64,000 nt of DNA from Chitinophaga sp. CF118 (GCF_900112615.1 NZ_FOMK01000001.1:620001-684000); one strand, 5' to 3'. Positions 23,314 to 32,730 are shown, counted from the stretch's first letter. The notes: a model not told the origin generated them from the letters alone. Numbers and translations: made by a program.

Positions 23314-23988
23314 TTATCCTTTATCTGTATTAAATAACCTGAAGGAATAAATGTAGGGCAGAAATGCCAGGATAGCCCCCAGGAAGATCAGTATAAACAC
23401 CCCAACTACCACCGGCATGAAAAATCCGGCTATAATCATCGCAATACCGGAACACATCCACAATGTACCTGCCATATTATGCGTTTGCCGCCATATTTCC
23501 GGGCTTTGAAGCGTCCAGGGTGTTCTTACACCTATAAAATAATTGGGCTGTAATCTTTTCAGGTAAAAGCCGATCCCTCCAATCAGCACTCCTACTCCTG
23601 TAAATACCCAGCGTTCCATTACAAACGGCTGACCCTGACTTACCATAAAAATGATGGCTCCAGTAAATACTGCCAGGTAAATATGGATCATGAAACGGAT
23701 CCGGTAATATTTCCTCTGTAATACAGCCAATGGCTCAGTACTGAATGTGGGTTCCTCTACATGGGGAATATACCGGAACAGGAAATATAGCAACAGATTG
23801 GTGAAAAAAAGAAAGATCATCAGCAATAAAAAATCACTTTTCTCACCTACCCTTTCAGGTACTCCCTTAATACTAAAGTTTGTAGGAATGATCTCTGGCA
23901 ACGATGGCCAGATGATTCCGAGGTAAACCATGGGCAAGAGTAATAACATCAATAACAGCAGCTCTTGGCCAATATCAGGCTTTTTCAT
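23314..23988 (-). CDS. SdpI-like / DUF1648 membrane protein
   Basis: This 224-residue inner-membrane protein has six likely helices. The N-terminal DUF1648 signature is WPSLPEIIPTNFSIKGVPER and the C-terminal SdpI-type motif is FIGVRTPWTLQSPEIWRQTH followed by NMAGTLWM. SdpI protects Bacillus against the SdpC toxin and also signals to a repressor; most homologues, including Bacteroidota ones, have no proven role. I chose ATG 23988 (MKKPDIGQ) because the upstream in-frame extension is not hydrophobic and is unlike the family. It is divergent from dinB across 271 bp that carry three palindromes. Confidence 0.85.
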   Translation of the reverse strand: MKKPDIGQELLLLMLLLLPMVYLGIIWPSLPEIIPTNFSIKGVPERVGEKSDFLLLMIFLFFTNLLLYFLFRYIPHVEEPTFSTEPLAVLQRKYYRIRFMIHIYLAVFTGAIIFMVSQGQPFVMERWVFTGVGVLIGGIGFYLKRLQPNYFIGVRTPWTLQSPEIWRQTHNMAGTLWMCSGIAMIIAGFFMPVVVGVFILIFLGAILAFLPYIYSFRLFNTDKG

Positions 23989-24065
23989 GCAAAAGTGTTT
24001 TTGTATAAGAAGATGTGAACAAATACTATACCCGCATCTTTTATAATTACGCACTCATCCGCCCG

Positions 24066-24096
24066 ATTGTTCTGAACAATTGTTATTTATTAACAA
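24066..24096. promoter_or_regulatory. Two further palindromes in the sdpI-like/dinB control region
   Basis: ATTGTTC-T-GAACAAT (24066-24080) and TTGTTA-TTTAT-TAACAA (24080-24096) are perfect inverted repeats that abut each other and precede the TTAGTA palindrome. They lie between two divergent genes and may bind other regulators. Confidence 0.4.
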
Positions 24097-24099
24097 CTA

Positions 24100-24141
24100 T
24101 ACTAATATTATTAGTAATAGCTAAAAATATTAGTACTTTTG
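24100..24141 (+). promoter_or_regulatory. Promoter and candidate S24 operator of the dinB-dnaE operon
   Basis: TACTAA-TATTA-TTAGTA (24100-24116) is a perfect inverted repeat, and another TTAGTA (24130-24135) overlaps the -7 box TACTTTTG (24134-24141). The -33 position, 19 bp upstream of the -7 box, falls inside the palindrome, so a bound protein would block polymerase. The half-sites are the same hexamers as at the HTH-S24 promoter. Confidence 0.65.
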
Positions 24142-24259
24142 AGAAAAAGGTCAGCATCCCGGTTCCTATAAAAAAGTGATAAGAAGACTGTAAAAACATT
24201 TGAATCTGCTTAATCTTCGTAAACGTTTTCCATAAAGCCGGGTTGACCGCATATAAGTT

Positions 24260-25477
24260 ATGATCACTTTACAACACAGGTCCATCGCTCATTTTGATAT
24301 GGACAGCTTCTTTGTGTCTGTAGAATGCAGAGAAGATAACAGTCTGAAAGGAAAACCTCTGCTCGTAGGCGGCATGGGAGATCGTGCTGTAGTAGCAGCC
24401 TGTAGCTATGAAGCCCGCCGTTATGGGATTCATTCCGCCATGCCCATGAAAATAGCTCTTAAATTATGCCCGCATGCGGTGGTCCGCAAAGGCGATATGG
24501 AACTGTACAGTAATACCTCCAGGGAGATTACCGATATCATTGCCGGGCGGGCTCCACTCTATGAAAAATCATCCATCGATGAATTTTATCTGGACCTTAC
24601 CGGCATGGATAAATTCTTTGGCTCCATGAAATGGACCATAGAACTTCGTCAGCATATCATGAGGAAAATGAAACTACCTGTTTCATTTGGACTAGCCTCC
24701 AATAAGATGATCTCCAAAGTGGCAACCAACGAAGCGAAGCCCAACGGACAAATGGAAATAAACTTCGGAAATGAGAAATCATTCCTTGCACCTATGCCTG
24801 TAGAAAAACTTCCTATGGTGGGAAAAGAAACTGCCGGACAACTTCGCCGCCGTGGCGTGGAAACAGTGAAAACACTCAGTGAAATACCCGTGGCATTACT
24901 GGAAGCATGGCTGGGGAAAAATGGGATTTCACTCTGGAATAAAGCCAATGGCATTGATGAATCTCCTGTAGTACCCTATCATGAACAGAAATCCATCTCT
25001 ACAGAAAATACATTTTCTACAGATACAATAGACATGCAGTTCATTCATGCAGAACTGGTACGCATGACGGAAAAGATAGCATTCGAACTACGGCAGCAAG
25101 ACAAACTGACCGGCTGTGTGACTGTAAAAATCCGCTACTCCGATTTCGAAACCGTTACAAAACAAATGACCATTGCCTATACAGGATCAGATCATGTACT
25201 GCTGGCAAAAGTGAAAGAACTGTTCAATAAACTGTATGACAGACGTTTGCTGATTCGCCTGATAGGGGTTCGTTTCAGCCACCTTGTACAAGGCAACTAC
25301 CAGATCAGCATCTTCGATGATACACAGGAAATGATTGCTCTCTACCAGGCAATCGATCATATTAAAAACCGCTTCGGATGGCAGTACCTGATGAAAGGAA
25401 CCAATGCGGCTCCTCCCGATAAATCGCATAAAAAGGAAGCACCGGCTGTTACTCCTTACCCAAGAAAAACACGGTAA
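24260..25477 (+). CDS. dinB: Y-family DNA polymerase (DinB / Pol IV)
   Basis: This 405-residue translesion polymerase copies past damaged template bases with low fidelity. The palm-domain catalytic acids are present: Asp13 in HFDMDSFFVSVE, and Asp107/Glu108 in KSSIDEFYLDLT. The steric-gate region (SFFVSVE) and CSYEARRYGI are canonical. The helix-hairpin-helix thumb segment (PMVGKETAGQLRRRGVETVK) and little-finger domain follow. The stop is 2 bp before the dnaE-like ORF, so the two are translationally coupled. This resembles the imuB-dnaE2 cassette of other phyla, but the polymerase here keeps its catalytic residues, unlike ImuB. Confidence 0.95.
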   Translation: MITLQHRSIAHFDMDSFFVSVECREDNSLKGKPLLVGGMGDRAVVAACSYEARRYGIHSAMPMKIALKLCPHAVVRKGDMELYSNTSREITDIIAGRAPLYEKSSIDEFYLDLTGMDKFFGSMKWTIELRQHIMRKMKLPVSFGLASNKMISKVATNEAKPNGQMEINFGNEKSFLAPMPVEKLPMVGKETAGQLRRRGVETVKTLSEIPVALLEAWLGKNGISLWNKANGIDESPVVPYHEQKSISTENTFSTDTIDMQFIHAELVRMTEKIAFELRQQDKLTGCVTVKIRYSDFETVTKQMTIAYTGSDHVLLAKVKELFNKLYDRRLLIRLIGVRFSHLVQGNYQISIFDDTQEMIALYQAIDHIKNRFGWQYLMKGTNAAPPDKSHKKEAPAVTPYPRKTR

Positions 25478-25479
25478 AT

Positions 25480-28425
25480 ATGTACCTGAACTGTAAATCA
25501 TTTTTCAGCCTGCGGTATGGTACCATTGGTACAGACGACCTGGTGAAGTTTGCCTGTAAATACGGCATCACATCACTCGCATTAACGAACATCAATATCA
25601 CTTCTGATACCTGGAACTTCGTAAAAGAATGCCGGAATAATGGAATTAAACCCATCATCGGATTAGAATGCCGGAATGAACATGATTTTAAATATATCCT
25701 GCTGGCCCGTAACATGGAAGGATGGTTTCACATCAACCGCTTTTTATCAGAGCATCTGCAAAAAAAAGCACCCTTCCCCGATCGTGCTCCTTTCTTCCCA
25801 GGTACTTTTGTAATATATGCATGGGGCTGTATTCCTTTATCAGAGCTTGCTCCGAACGAACTAACAGGAATAAGACCTCGTGAAATAAATAAACTATTCC
25901 GGGTAGATACACTAACACATAAGGACAAACTGGTGATTTTACAACCTGTTACTTTTCAGAGTGAAGAACACTATCAACTTCATCGTGTATTACGGGCAGT
26001 AGACCAAAATATTCTGATCAGCCAGTTATCTCCACACACCACTGCACAACCGGATGAATGCCTGATAGAACCGGGTGTATTATTCGATCGTTTTGAACAA
26101 TATCCGCATATCATCAGCAACACATTACAGGTAATGGAAGCATGCGATATTCAGTTTGATTTTAAAGTACCACGCAACAAAAAATACTTCCTGAACAGTG
26201 AAGCTGAAGATCAGGCAAAGCTGAGAGAGCTGGCGTATGAAGGAATGTTAAAACGTTATGGCCCCGATAATAAAGAAGCACGTGAGCGTATTGAAAAGGA
26301 ACTGAAAGTAGTACAGCAGCAACATTTTAACTGCTACTTTCTCATTACCTGGGATATTATCAGATTCGCACAGGAACAGGGGTTTTTCTATGTTGGCCGG
26401 GGCAGTGGTGCTAACTCTATCCTCGCCTATTGCATGGAAATAACAGATGTGGATCCTATTGAATTAAATCTCTATTTTGAACGGTTCCTGAATCCCTACC
26501 GCAGCTCACCTCCTGATTTCGATATTGATTTTTCCTGGCGCGACAGAGATCAGATCATCGAATATGTATTCAATACTTATGGTGTTGAACATACTGCCTT
26601 ACTTGGTACTGTCACAACGTTTCAGGAGAATGCAACTATTCATGAATTAGGTAAAGTGTATGGTCTTCCCAAACATGAAATAGACAAGATACTGGATACA
26701 CCTTTTGATATAGAACTGAAGGGCGATAATGTACAGGCACAGATTTTACGGTTCAGTAATTTGATGGCGGGGAAAAAAGCTTTTCCCAATCATCTCAGTA
26801 TTCATGCCGGTGGAATCCTTATAAGTGAAGATCCTATTCATCAGCACTGCGCTACTTACATGCCACCCAAAGGTTTCAGCACAGCACAACTTGACATGCA
26901 CCAGGCAGAGGCTATCGGGTTATTTAAATTTGATATTCTTAGTCAGCGTGGACTGGGACATATACGGGATACTATTAGCATCATAAAAGAAAATCATGAT
27001 GTTGATATAGATATCCATGATGTAAAAACTTTTATGCAGGATCCGCGCATCAGGCATCAGTTAAAAACAGTCAATACCATCGGCTGTTTCTATATAGAAT
27101 CGCCAGCTATGCGTCAGCTATTGCTGAAACTGCAATGTGAAGATTATCTCACACTGGTAGCTGCAAGTTCCGTGATACGCCCTGGTGTAGCACAATCCGG
27201 CATGATGCGGCAATATGTACATAACTTCCGTAACCAGGATAAAGTAGTATATCTGCATGATACTATCAAAGAAGTATTACATGAAACTTTTGGGATCATG
27301 GTGTACCAGGAAGATGTGATAAAGATCGTACATGAATACGCAGATATGGATCTTGCTGATGCAGATATTTTACGCAGGGCTATGGCAGGTAAATATCGCG
27401 GACAAGACAATTTCGAAAAGATAGAACAACAGTTTTTCCATAACTGCACAAGATTGAAACGACCACCGGAAGTGACCAAAGAACTATGGCGGCAGATTGC
27501 CAGCTTCTCTGGTTTCTCATTCTCCAAAGCACACTCCGCCAGCTTTGCGGTGGAAAGTTATCAGAGCCTGTTCCTGAAAACATATTTCCCGGCAGAATTT
27601 ATGGTAGCCGTGATCAATAACTTTGGCGGCTTTTACAACAGGGAACTTTATTTCCGGGAACTACAAAAAACAGGGGTATCCATACAACCGCCCTGCATTA
27701 ATAACAGTGAATACTATACGAGAATAACCGGCAAAACAGTTTACACCGGTTTTATTCATATAGAAGGACTGGAAGAAAAATGGATGGCAGATGTACTGGA
27801 AGAACGTACTGCATATGGTCCTTATGCAAGCCTGGAAGATTTCACCTTACGCATCGCACCTCCTCCGGAACAACTGGATATTCTGATCAGGATAGGGGCT
27901 TTTAATTTTGATGCCTACACCAAGAAAGAATTACTCTGGAAAAGCAGTTTATTATTGAGGAGTAAAGTGCCTGATCATGTGCAGCCACTTTTCGTTGAGC
28001 AACTACCAGACTGTCAGTTACCCATGCTCAGCTATTATGAACATGAAAATGCTTTTGATGAAATTGCCTTACTGGGATTCCCATTGTGTTCTCCTTTCAG
28101 CCTGCTGAATCATGAGCAGAATCATTATGTACCAGCGAAAGATTTTTCCAGGTATACCGGAGAAATAATATCAACACTTGGATACCTGGTATGCACAAAA
28201 GGCATTCATACCAGTAAAGGCATCCCTATGAGCTTTGGTACTTTCACAGATGTAAACGGCGATTTTATTGATACGGTACATTTCCCGGACATCCTCAGGA
28301 AATTTCCTTTTCAGAAAGGGGGCTTTTATATACTCCAGGGGAAGATAACTGCAGAATATGATGTGTATACGATGGAGGTAAATTATATGCGGAAGATTGG
28401 ATATTTTGAAGATAAACAGGGGTGA
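25480..28425 (+). CDS. Error-prone DNA polymerase III alpha-like protein (DnaE2/ImuC type)
   Basis: This 981-residue C-family polymerase is shorter than replicative DnaE (about 1150-1200). It probably extends from mismatched or damaged termini together with the adjacent DinB. The catalytic Asp pair lies in PDFDIDF (about residues 345-350), with the third acidic residue in GLFKFDILSQRGL. The N-terminal PHP domain is degenerate: the usual HxHSxYS metal motif is replaced by LNCKSFFS, and the TDH motif reads TNIN, so no PHP nuclease activity is expected. It starts 2 bp after dinB and shares its promoter. Replicative DnaE must be elsewhere in the genome. Confidence 0.93.
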   Translation: MYLNCKSFFSLRYGTIGTDDLVKFACKYGITSLALTNINITSDTWNFVKECRNNGIKPIIGLECRNEHDFKYILLARNMEGWFHINRFLSEHLQKKAPFPDRAPFFPGTFVIYAWGCIPLSELAPNELTGIRPREINKLFRVDTLTHKDKLVILQPVTFQSEEHYQLHRVLRAVDQNILISQLSPHTTAQPDECLIEPGVLFDRFEQYPHIISNTLQVMEACDIQFDFKVPRNKKYFLNSEAEDQAKLRELAYEGMLKRYGPDNKEARERIEKELKVVQQQHFNCYFLITWDIIRFAQEQGFFYVGRGSGANSILAYCMEITDVDPIELNLYFERFLNPYRSSPPDFDIDFSWRDRDQIIEYVFNTYGVEHTALLGTVTTFQENATIHELGKVYGLPKHEIDKILDTPFDIELKGDNVQAQILRFSNLMAGKKAFPNHLSIHAGGILISEDPIHQHCATYMPPKGFSTAQLDMHQAEAIGLFKFDILSQRGLGHIRDTISIIKENHDVDIDIHDVKTFMQDPRIRHQLKTVNTIGCFYIESPAMRQLLLKLQCEDYLTLVAASSVIRPGVAQSGMMRQYVHNFRNQDKVVYLHDTIKEVLHETFGIMVYQEDVIKIVHEYADMDLADADILRRAMAGKYRGQDNFEKIEQQFFHNCTRLKRPPEVTKELWRQIASFSGFSFSKAHSASFAVESYQSLFLKTYFPAEFMVAVINNFGGFYNRELYFRELQKTGVSIQPPCINNSEYYTRITGKTVYTGFIHIEGLEEKWMADVLEERTAYGPYASLEDFTLRIAPPPEQLDILIRIGAFNFDAYTKKELLWKSSLLLRSKVPDHVQPLFVEQLPDCQLPMLSYYEHENAFDEIALLGFPLCSPFSLLNHEQNHYVPAKDFSRYTGEIISTLGYLVCTKGIHTSKGIPMSFGTFTDVNGDFIDTVHFPDILRKFPFQKGGFYILQGKITAEYDVYTMEVNYMRKIGYFEDKQG

Positions 28426-28454
28426 CAGACAGCCACCCCCGTTCTTCAATATAG

Positions 28455-29777
28455 TTATTCAAGATCAAACAACCCTTTGTTCAGCAGTTGTAAGGTTTTG
28501 ATTTTATGTTGTCCTCCTATTAAGATGGAAATATTATGACGGCTGCCACCGTAAGAGATCATTCGTAAAGGCACTTCGTTCAGCGCATCAAATACCCTTT
28601 TCAGGATAGATGGAGTAGCTGCTACTTCATTACCTACAATAGATACGATCGTCTGGTGATGGTCCAGTTCTACAGTTCCAAACGGCTGCAATTCTTTCAG
28701 CAGCTGATCCAGGTGCAATGTACTTTCTATCGTCAGGGAAACAGCTACTTCAGAAGTAGTGATCATATCAATAGGGGTACGGTATTTCTCAAATACTTCG
28801 AAGATTTTGCGAAGGAAACCATAAGCCAGCAGCATACGGCTGGATTTGATTTTAATAGCAATGATACCATCTTTGGCAGCAATTGCTTTTACGCCATCTC
28901 CATTCGGTAATTCAGTAATGATAGTACCTCTGGCTTCCGGCTGCATTGTGTTCAGTAATTTAACCGGGATGTTAAAATGCTGTGCAGGCCAGATAGATGC
29001 AGGATGTAAGATTTTAGCACCGAAATAAGCCAGTTCTGCGGCCTCATCAAAAGACAACTGCTCGATAGGGAACGTTTTGTTCACTACCCTGGGATCATTA
29101 TTGTGCATACCGTCAATATCTGTCCAGATCTGTATTTCACTGGCCTGGATAGCAGCACCTATCAGAGAAGCAGAATAATCGCTACCACCACGTTTAAGGT
29201 TATCAACCTCTCCTCTGGCATTACGGCAAATATACCCCTGTGTAATAAAGATGGTTTGACCATCATGCTTTTCTATCAGATTGCCCAACCGGATCTTAAT
29301 CTGGGGGATTTCAGGTTCTTCATATTCATCTATGCTCATGAAGTCCAGGGCTGGCAGCAATACAGCTGCAACACCTACTTCTTCAAGGTATACGCTGAAC
29401 AACTTAGTGGATAATAATTCACCCTGTGCAAGGATATCCTTATTAAGCGCCTCATTGAAAGAGATCTTAAGAATGATGTTCAGGAATTCAAAGTGCTCAT
29501 CTACAACAGCTGTAGCTTTGGCGCGGAAGGCTTCCTTCTTCAGCAGCGCTTCACAGAATGTTCTGTAATGTGCTTCCAGTTTGTCTATCCGTTCCTTCGC
29601 CTGTTCCTTTTTCCCTTCAGACAATGACTGTCCTATCTCTACCAGAGAATTGGTAGTGCCGGATAATGCAGACAATACCACTATTTTAGGAGCATTATCG
29701 GCAGTCACCAGTTCGGCTACGGCATGCATCCGTTCCGGTTTACCTACTGAAGTGCCTCCAAATTTTAAGATCTTCAT
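28455..29777 (-). CDS. lysC: Aspartate kinase
   Basis: This 440-residue enzyme phosphorylates aspartate, the first step to lysine, threonine and methionine. The kinase domain begins KFGGTSVGKPERM and contains GGSDYSASLIGAAI and the WTDIDGMHNNDPR metal/aspartate-binding region. Two C-terminal ACT domains (about residues 290-440, IKIKSSRMLLAYGFLRKIFE and QTIVSIVGNEVAATP) give feedback control. The length fits monofunctional kinases; no homoserine dehydrogenase domain is fused. It converges with the dnaE-like gene (29-bp gap). The lysC symbol is used by homology; which amino acid inhibits it cannot be read from the sequence. Confidence 0.93.
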   Translation of the reverse strand: MKILKFGGTSVGKPERMHAVAELVTADNAPKIVVLSALSGTTNSLVEIGQSLSEGKKEQAKERIDKLEAHYRTFCEALLKKEAFRAKATAVVDEHFEFLNIILKISFNEALNKDILAQGELLSTKLFSVYLEEVGVAAVLLPALDFMSIDEYEEPEIPQIKIRLGNLIEKHDGQTIFITQGYICRNARGEVDNLKRGGSDYSASLIGAAIQASEIQIWTDIDGMHNNDPRVVNKTFPIEQLSFDEAAELAYFGAKILHPASIWPAQHFNIPVKLLNTMQPEARGTIITELPNGDGVKAIAAKDGIIAIKIKSSRMLLAYGFLRKIFEVFEKYRTPIDMITTSEVAVSLTIESTLHLDQLLKELQPFGTVELDHHQTIVSIVGNEVAATPSILKRVFDALNEVPLRMISYGGSRHNISILIGGQHKIKTLQLLNKGLFDLE

Positions 29778-29842
29778 TTGCTGTTGTATTGTTATATATG
29801 TTTACTGGCTAAAAAGCCGCAAGTTCGGTGTTTAACCTTACT

Positions 29843-30916
29843 TTAAAAATTCAATTTAAATTTCCCTGCTACTTCCTGCAGATCTTTCACCACTGCTTCC
29901 AGCAGAGGAATACCCGACTCTCTTCTCTCTTTTTCCATTTCCCGCTCCGGATCGCCCGGGATCAATACCTGTTCTCCAGCTACCGGAGTAGCTTTGCGGA
30001 AACGGCTGATCCAGTTGTCCATATGCGATTTAAATTCATCTGCCGGCCGGAAGGCATCGATACGCATAGCTCCCAGGAAATGTCCCAGCCCCTGCCCTAC
30101 CGGATCCGGTGCCAGTGGTAAAAAACTAACGAATGGAGGTGCCCAGGGTCCGTAATTGGCTCCTGAAAGAACAGCCGAGAAAATATCAACAATCGCCCCC
30201 AGGCAATATCCCTTATGACTTCCATGATCACGGTCGCCGCCAAGTGGCAACAATGCACCGCCATCTTTCAGTTCATGCGGGTTGGTGCTGGAATGCCCTT
30301 CTTTATCCTGAATCCAGCCGGTAGGAGCTTCCTCATGCTTACGCTGCAGGATTTCCAGCTTTCCATTGGCGGCTGTGGTGGTGGCAAAGTCAGCCACAAA
30401 GGGAGGTTGTTCTTTAGCAGGTATGGCTACCGCAATAGGATTGGTGCCCAGCATTCGCTCGGTAGCAAAAGTAGGAGCTACCAAAGGGCTTGCATTGGTC
30501 ATAGCCATCCCTATCATATCCTTTTCAAGGGCCATCATTGCATGCTGGCCCGCAATACCGAAGTGATTGGAATTTCTAACGCTTACCCAGCCGGTGCCCA
30601 CCGCAGTGGCCTTCTGAATGGCGACGGCCATAGCAAAAGGGGCTACTACCAGCCCAAGGCCGCTGTCGCCGTCTACTGTTGCCGTACCGGGTGTTTCATG
30701 TACAATACGGATATTGGGTTTTGCATTGATCCGGCCGGCTTCCCATAAGCGCACGTAGCCGGTTAACCGGGCCACACCATGCGAATCAATGCCACGCAGG
30801 TCGGCCGATAGTAAAACTTCACTGGCTGTATCTGCATGTTCCGGCGAACAGCCCATACGTAAAAAAACTTCTCTGGTAAATTCCCGTAAATGTTGGTAGG
30901 AAACTATATGACTCAT
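29843..30916 (-). CDS. Ldh family (malate/L-lactate-type) NAD(P)-dependent oxidoreductase
   Basis: This 357-residue enzyme belongs to the type-2 malate/L-lactate dehydrogenase family (YlbC, AllD, ComC relatives), unrelated to classical LDH. Family marks are ADLRGIDSHGVARL with the catalytic His, SVRNSNHFGIAGQHAMMAL, TNASPLVAPTFATERMLGTN, then DFATTTAANGKLEI and DHGSHKGYCLGAIVDIFSAV. The substrate may be a 2-hydroxy acid such as malate, sulfolactate or ureidoglycolate; no pathway partner is adjacent. It has the same orientation as lysC (66-bp gap) and might be co-transcribed with it. Confidence 0.88.
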   Translation of the reverse strand: MSHIVSYQHLREFTREVFLRMGCSPEHADTASEVLLSADLRGIDSHGVARLTGYVRLWEAGRINAKPNIRIVHETPGTATVDGDSGLGLVVAPFAMAVAIQKATAVGTGWVSVRNSNHFGIAGQHAMMALEKDMIGMAMTNASPLVAPTFATERMLGTNPIAVAIPAKEQPPFVADFATTTAANGKLEILQRKHEEAPTGWIQDKEGHSSTNPHELKDGGALLPLGGDRDHGSHKGYCLGAIVDIFSAVLSGANYGPWAPPFVSFLPLAPDPVGQGLGHFLGAMRIDAFRPADEFKSHMDNWISRFRKATPVAGEQVLIPGDPEREMEKERRESGIPLLEAVVKDLQEVAGKFKLNF

Positions 30917-30966
30917 GATCAGATTAAACTCAAGATTCCGCTAAATGGATGTCCATTCATCACTAT

Positions 30967-31281
30967 TTATGCCTGTGCTGTAGGGCCGCCAAAGTTCATA
31001 GGCAGGCTAACAGGCTCCTGGTCCTGAATAGCACCATGTACAGATTCATATTTTTTAATATTATCCACCATGGCTCTCATGAAGCGTTTAGCATGCTGAG
31101 GAGTCAGGATAATCCGGGACTTCACCTTCGCCTTGGGTAAGCCGGGCATCACATTCACAAAATCCACTACAAACTCTGCATTGGAGTGCGTAATGATAGC
31201 CAGATTTGCATATATACCTTCTGCAATTTCTTCGCTCAGTTCTATATTAAGCTGGTTTTGTTCTTCTTCCTGATTTTCCAT
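30967..31281 (-). CDS. DUF3467 protein
   Basis: This 104-residue cytosolic protein matches the DUF3467 family: an acidic N-terminus, IYANLAIITHSNAEFVVDFV, GLPKAKVKSRIILTPQHAKR, and FMRAMVDNIKKYESVHG. The family is widespread in Bacteroidota and Chloroflexota with unknown function and is predicted to be a small beta-sheet protein. The gene is monocistronic or precedes the Ldh-type gene by 50 bp on the same strand. Upstream of it is the SusD terminator. Confidence 0.88.
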   Translation of the reverse strand: MENQEEEQNQLNIELSEEIAEGIYANLAIITHSNAEFVVDFVNVMPGLPKAKVKSRIILTPQHAKRFMRAMVDNIKKYESVHGAIQDQEPVSLPMNFGGPTAQA

Positions 31282-31307
31282 ATTATTTTGCTTTTGCGGT
31301 ACAAATG

Positions 31308-31344
31308 TAAAAAAGAGACCTCAATATGAAAGGTCTCTTTTTAC
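31308..31344 (-). terminator. Terminator of the first SusC-SusD operon
   Basis: AAAAAGAGACCT and AGGTCTCTTTTT pair around a 9-base loop, 27 bp beyond the susD stop. On the minus strand the A-run becomes the T-run. Confidence 0.82.
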
Positions 31345-31370
31345 AAGTACAATATTATATGTGGTTTAAT

Positions 31371-32711
31371 TTATGGGGCATCCCACCATACCCTGCGTAA
31401 GAGGGTGGTATTTTTGGGTGTATTTTTATTATAGCGGACTTCGCTGCTGGGATAAAATATGGTGCGGGGCAACGCACCACCCAATGCATTATTAGCAGGT
31501 GCTGTTAATACGGGATAACCCGTTCTGCGCCAATCAGTCCATACTTCCTCTTCTAAGAATAATGCAATATACTTTTGCACTATTATATCCTGTAAAGTAA
31601 TGTTAAGCGCGGTTTTGGCTACAGAGGCCAGGTAAGTAGTACTATTAACTGTACGCACCAGGTTAGCTCTGACGCCTTCATTATAAGCAGCAGCGGCCGT
31701 CGTTTTATCATTATTCCTGAATGCAACTTCTGCTTCTATAAACTTCAGTTCATCATATGACATAAAATATACGGGGGAACTTTCTGCGCCATATAAAGTA
31801 CCTAACAATGTACTATCGGATGGATCATAATAAACGCCGTACCTGGGATCACCACTATTAAACAAAAGATCATTCAGGTATCCGTCAAATGTAATATCAC
31901 CTCGTTGATTGTTAAACTGAAACCAGGGAGCTTGTGTAGTAACTGCACTACTTCCTACAAACTTTATAAATGCCGCTTCCCCATCGGCAAATCCGTCAGC
32001 AATCTGTGCCTGTGCTTTTGCCAGTGCTGTATTATCCACCTTTATCAGGTGCAGATAAAATTTAGCTTTCAGTGAATGTGCAAACTTTATCCACAGGCTG
32101 AGATCGCCGTTAAATAAAAGGTCGTCCGAACTGCTTGGCTGGAAAGGACTACCATCATCTGTTTCCAATGCTGTAATGGCCTGGTCCAGTAAACTCTGCA
32201 ATGTATCGTAAATCTGTTTCTGGCTATTATATATTGGCTGGGTATTGTTTAAACCCTGGAATGCTTCAGTATAGGGAACATCCCCCCAATAGTCTGTCAC
32301 AACTCCCAAATCGTTTGCCATCAGAATCTTACCTAATGCCGCATAATGGAATTGCTCCTTCATGTTTGCAATTTTTATCAGCGTATCTATATTGGTCATG
32401 ATAGCCCCATAAAAACCCGCATACCACATATTATCAACATCGTCGGCCGTTAATACATAGCTGTTATAACTGGCAGGCTGATTGGCGGCACCTGTGACCT
32501 GTTGCATAAAAATGGATGCATAACGGGATGCATCCCCGCCCCAGGTGTAAGCACTTTGCAGCAGAACCCCTGGTAATATGGAAGAAGGAGTGGGATTCTT
32601 TAACTGAGAAGGATCTTCATTAATTCCGGAATAAAAATATGCTTTCTTACAACCCTGTGCCGTTAGCAGCAGGATCAATACCGGTAATATATATTTTATA
32701 GTACGTAACAT
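31371..32711 (-). CDS. SusD/RagB-like outer-membrane nutrient-binding lipoprotein (pair 1)
   Basis: This 446-residue surface lipoprotein caps the SusC channel and helps bind glycan or peptide ligands. The signal ends in LLTAQGC, with Cys21 as the lipid attachment site. The sequence is of the short SusD type (SusD_2-like): TPSSILPGVLLQSAYTWGGD, RYASIFMQQVTGA, IMTNIDTLIK and the C-terminal EEVWTDWRRTGYPVLTAP. It lies 19 bp after its SusC gene in the same transcript. No glycoside hydrolase or peptidase gene is adjacent, so the ligand cannot be guessed. Confidence 0.93.
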   Translation of the reverse strand: MLRTIKYILPVLILLLTAQGCKKAYFYSGINEDPSQLKNPTPSSILPGVLLQSAYTWGGDASRYASIFMQQVTGAANQPASYNSYVLTADDVDNMWYAGFYGAIMTNIDTLIKIANMKEQFHYAALGKILMANDLGVVTDYWGDVPYTEAFQGLNNTQPIYNSQKQIYDTLQSLLDQAITALETDDGSPFQPSSSDDLLFNGDLSLWIKFAHSLKAKFYLHLIKVDNTALAKAQAQIADGFADGEAAFIKFVGSSAVTTQAPWFQFNNQRGDITFDGYLNDLLFNSGDPRYGVYYDPSDSTLLGTLYGAESSPVYFMSYDELKFIEAEVAFRNNDKTTAAAAYNEGVRANLVRTVNSTTYLASVAKTALNITLQDIIVQKYIALFLEEEVWTDWRRTGYPVLTAPANNALGGALPRTIFYPSSEVRYNKNTPKNTTLLRRVWWDAP

Positions 32712-32730
32712 GATCTTACTTTTTAACGGT

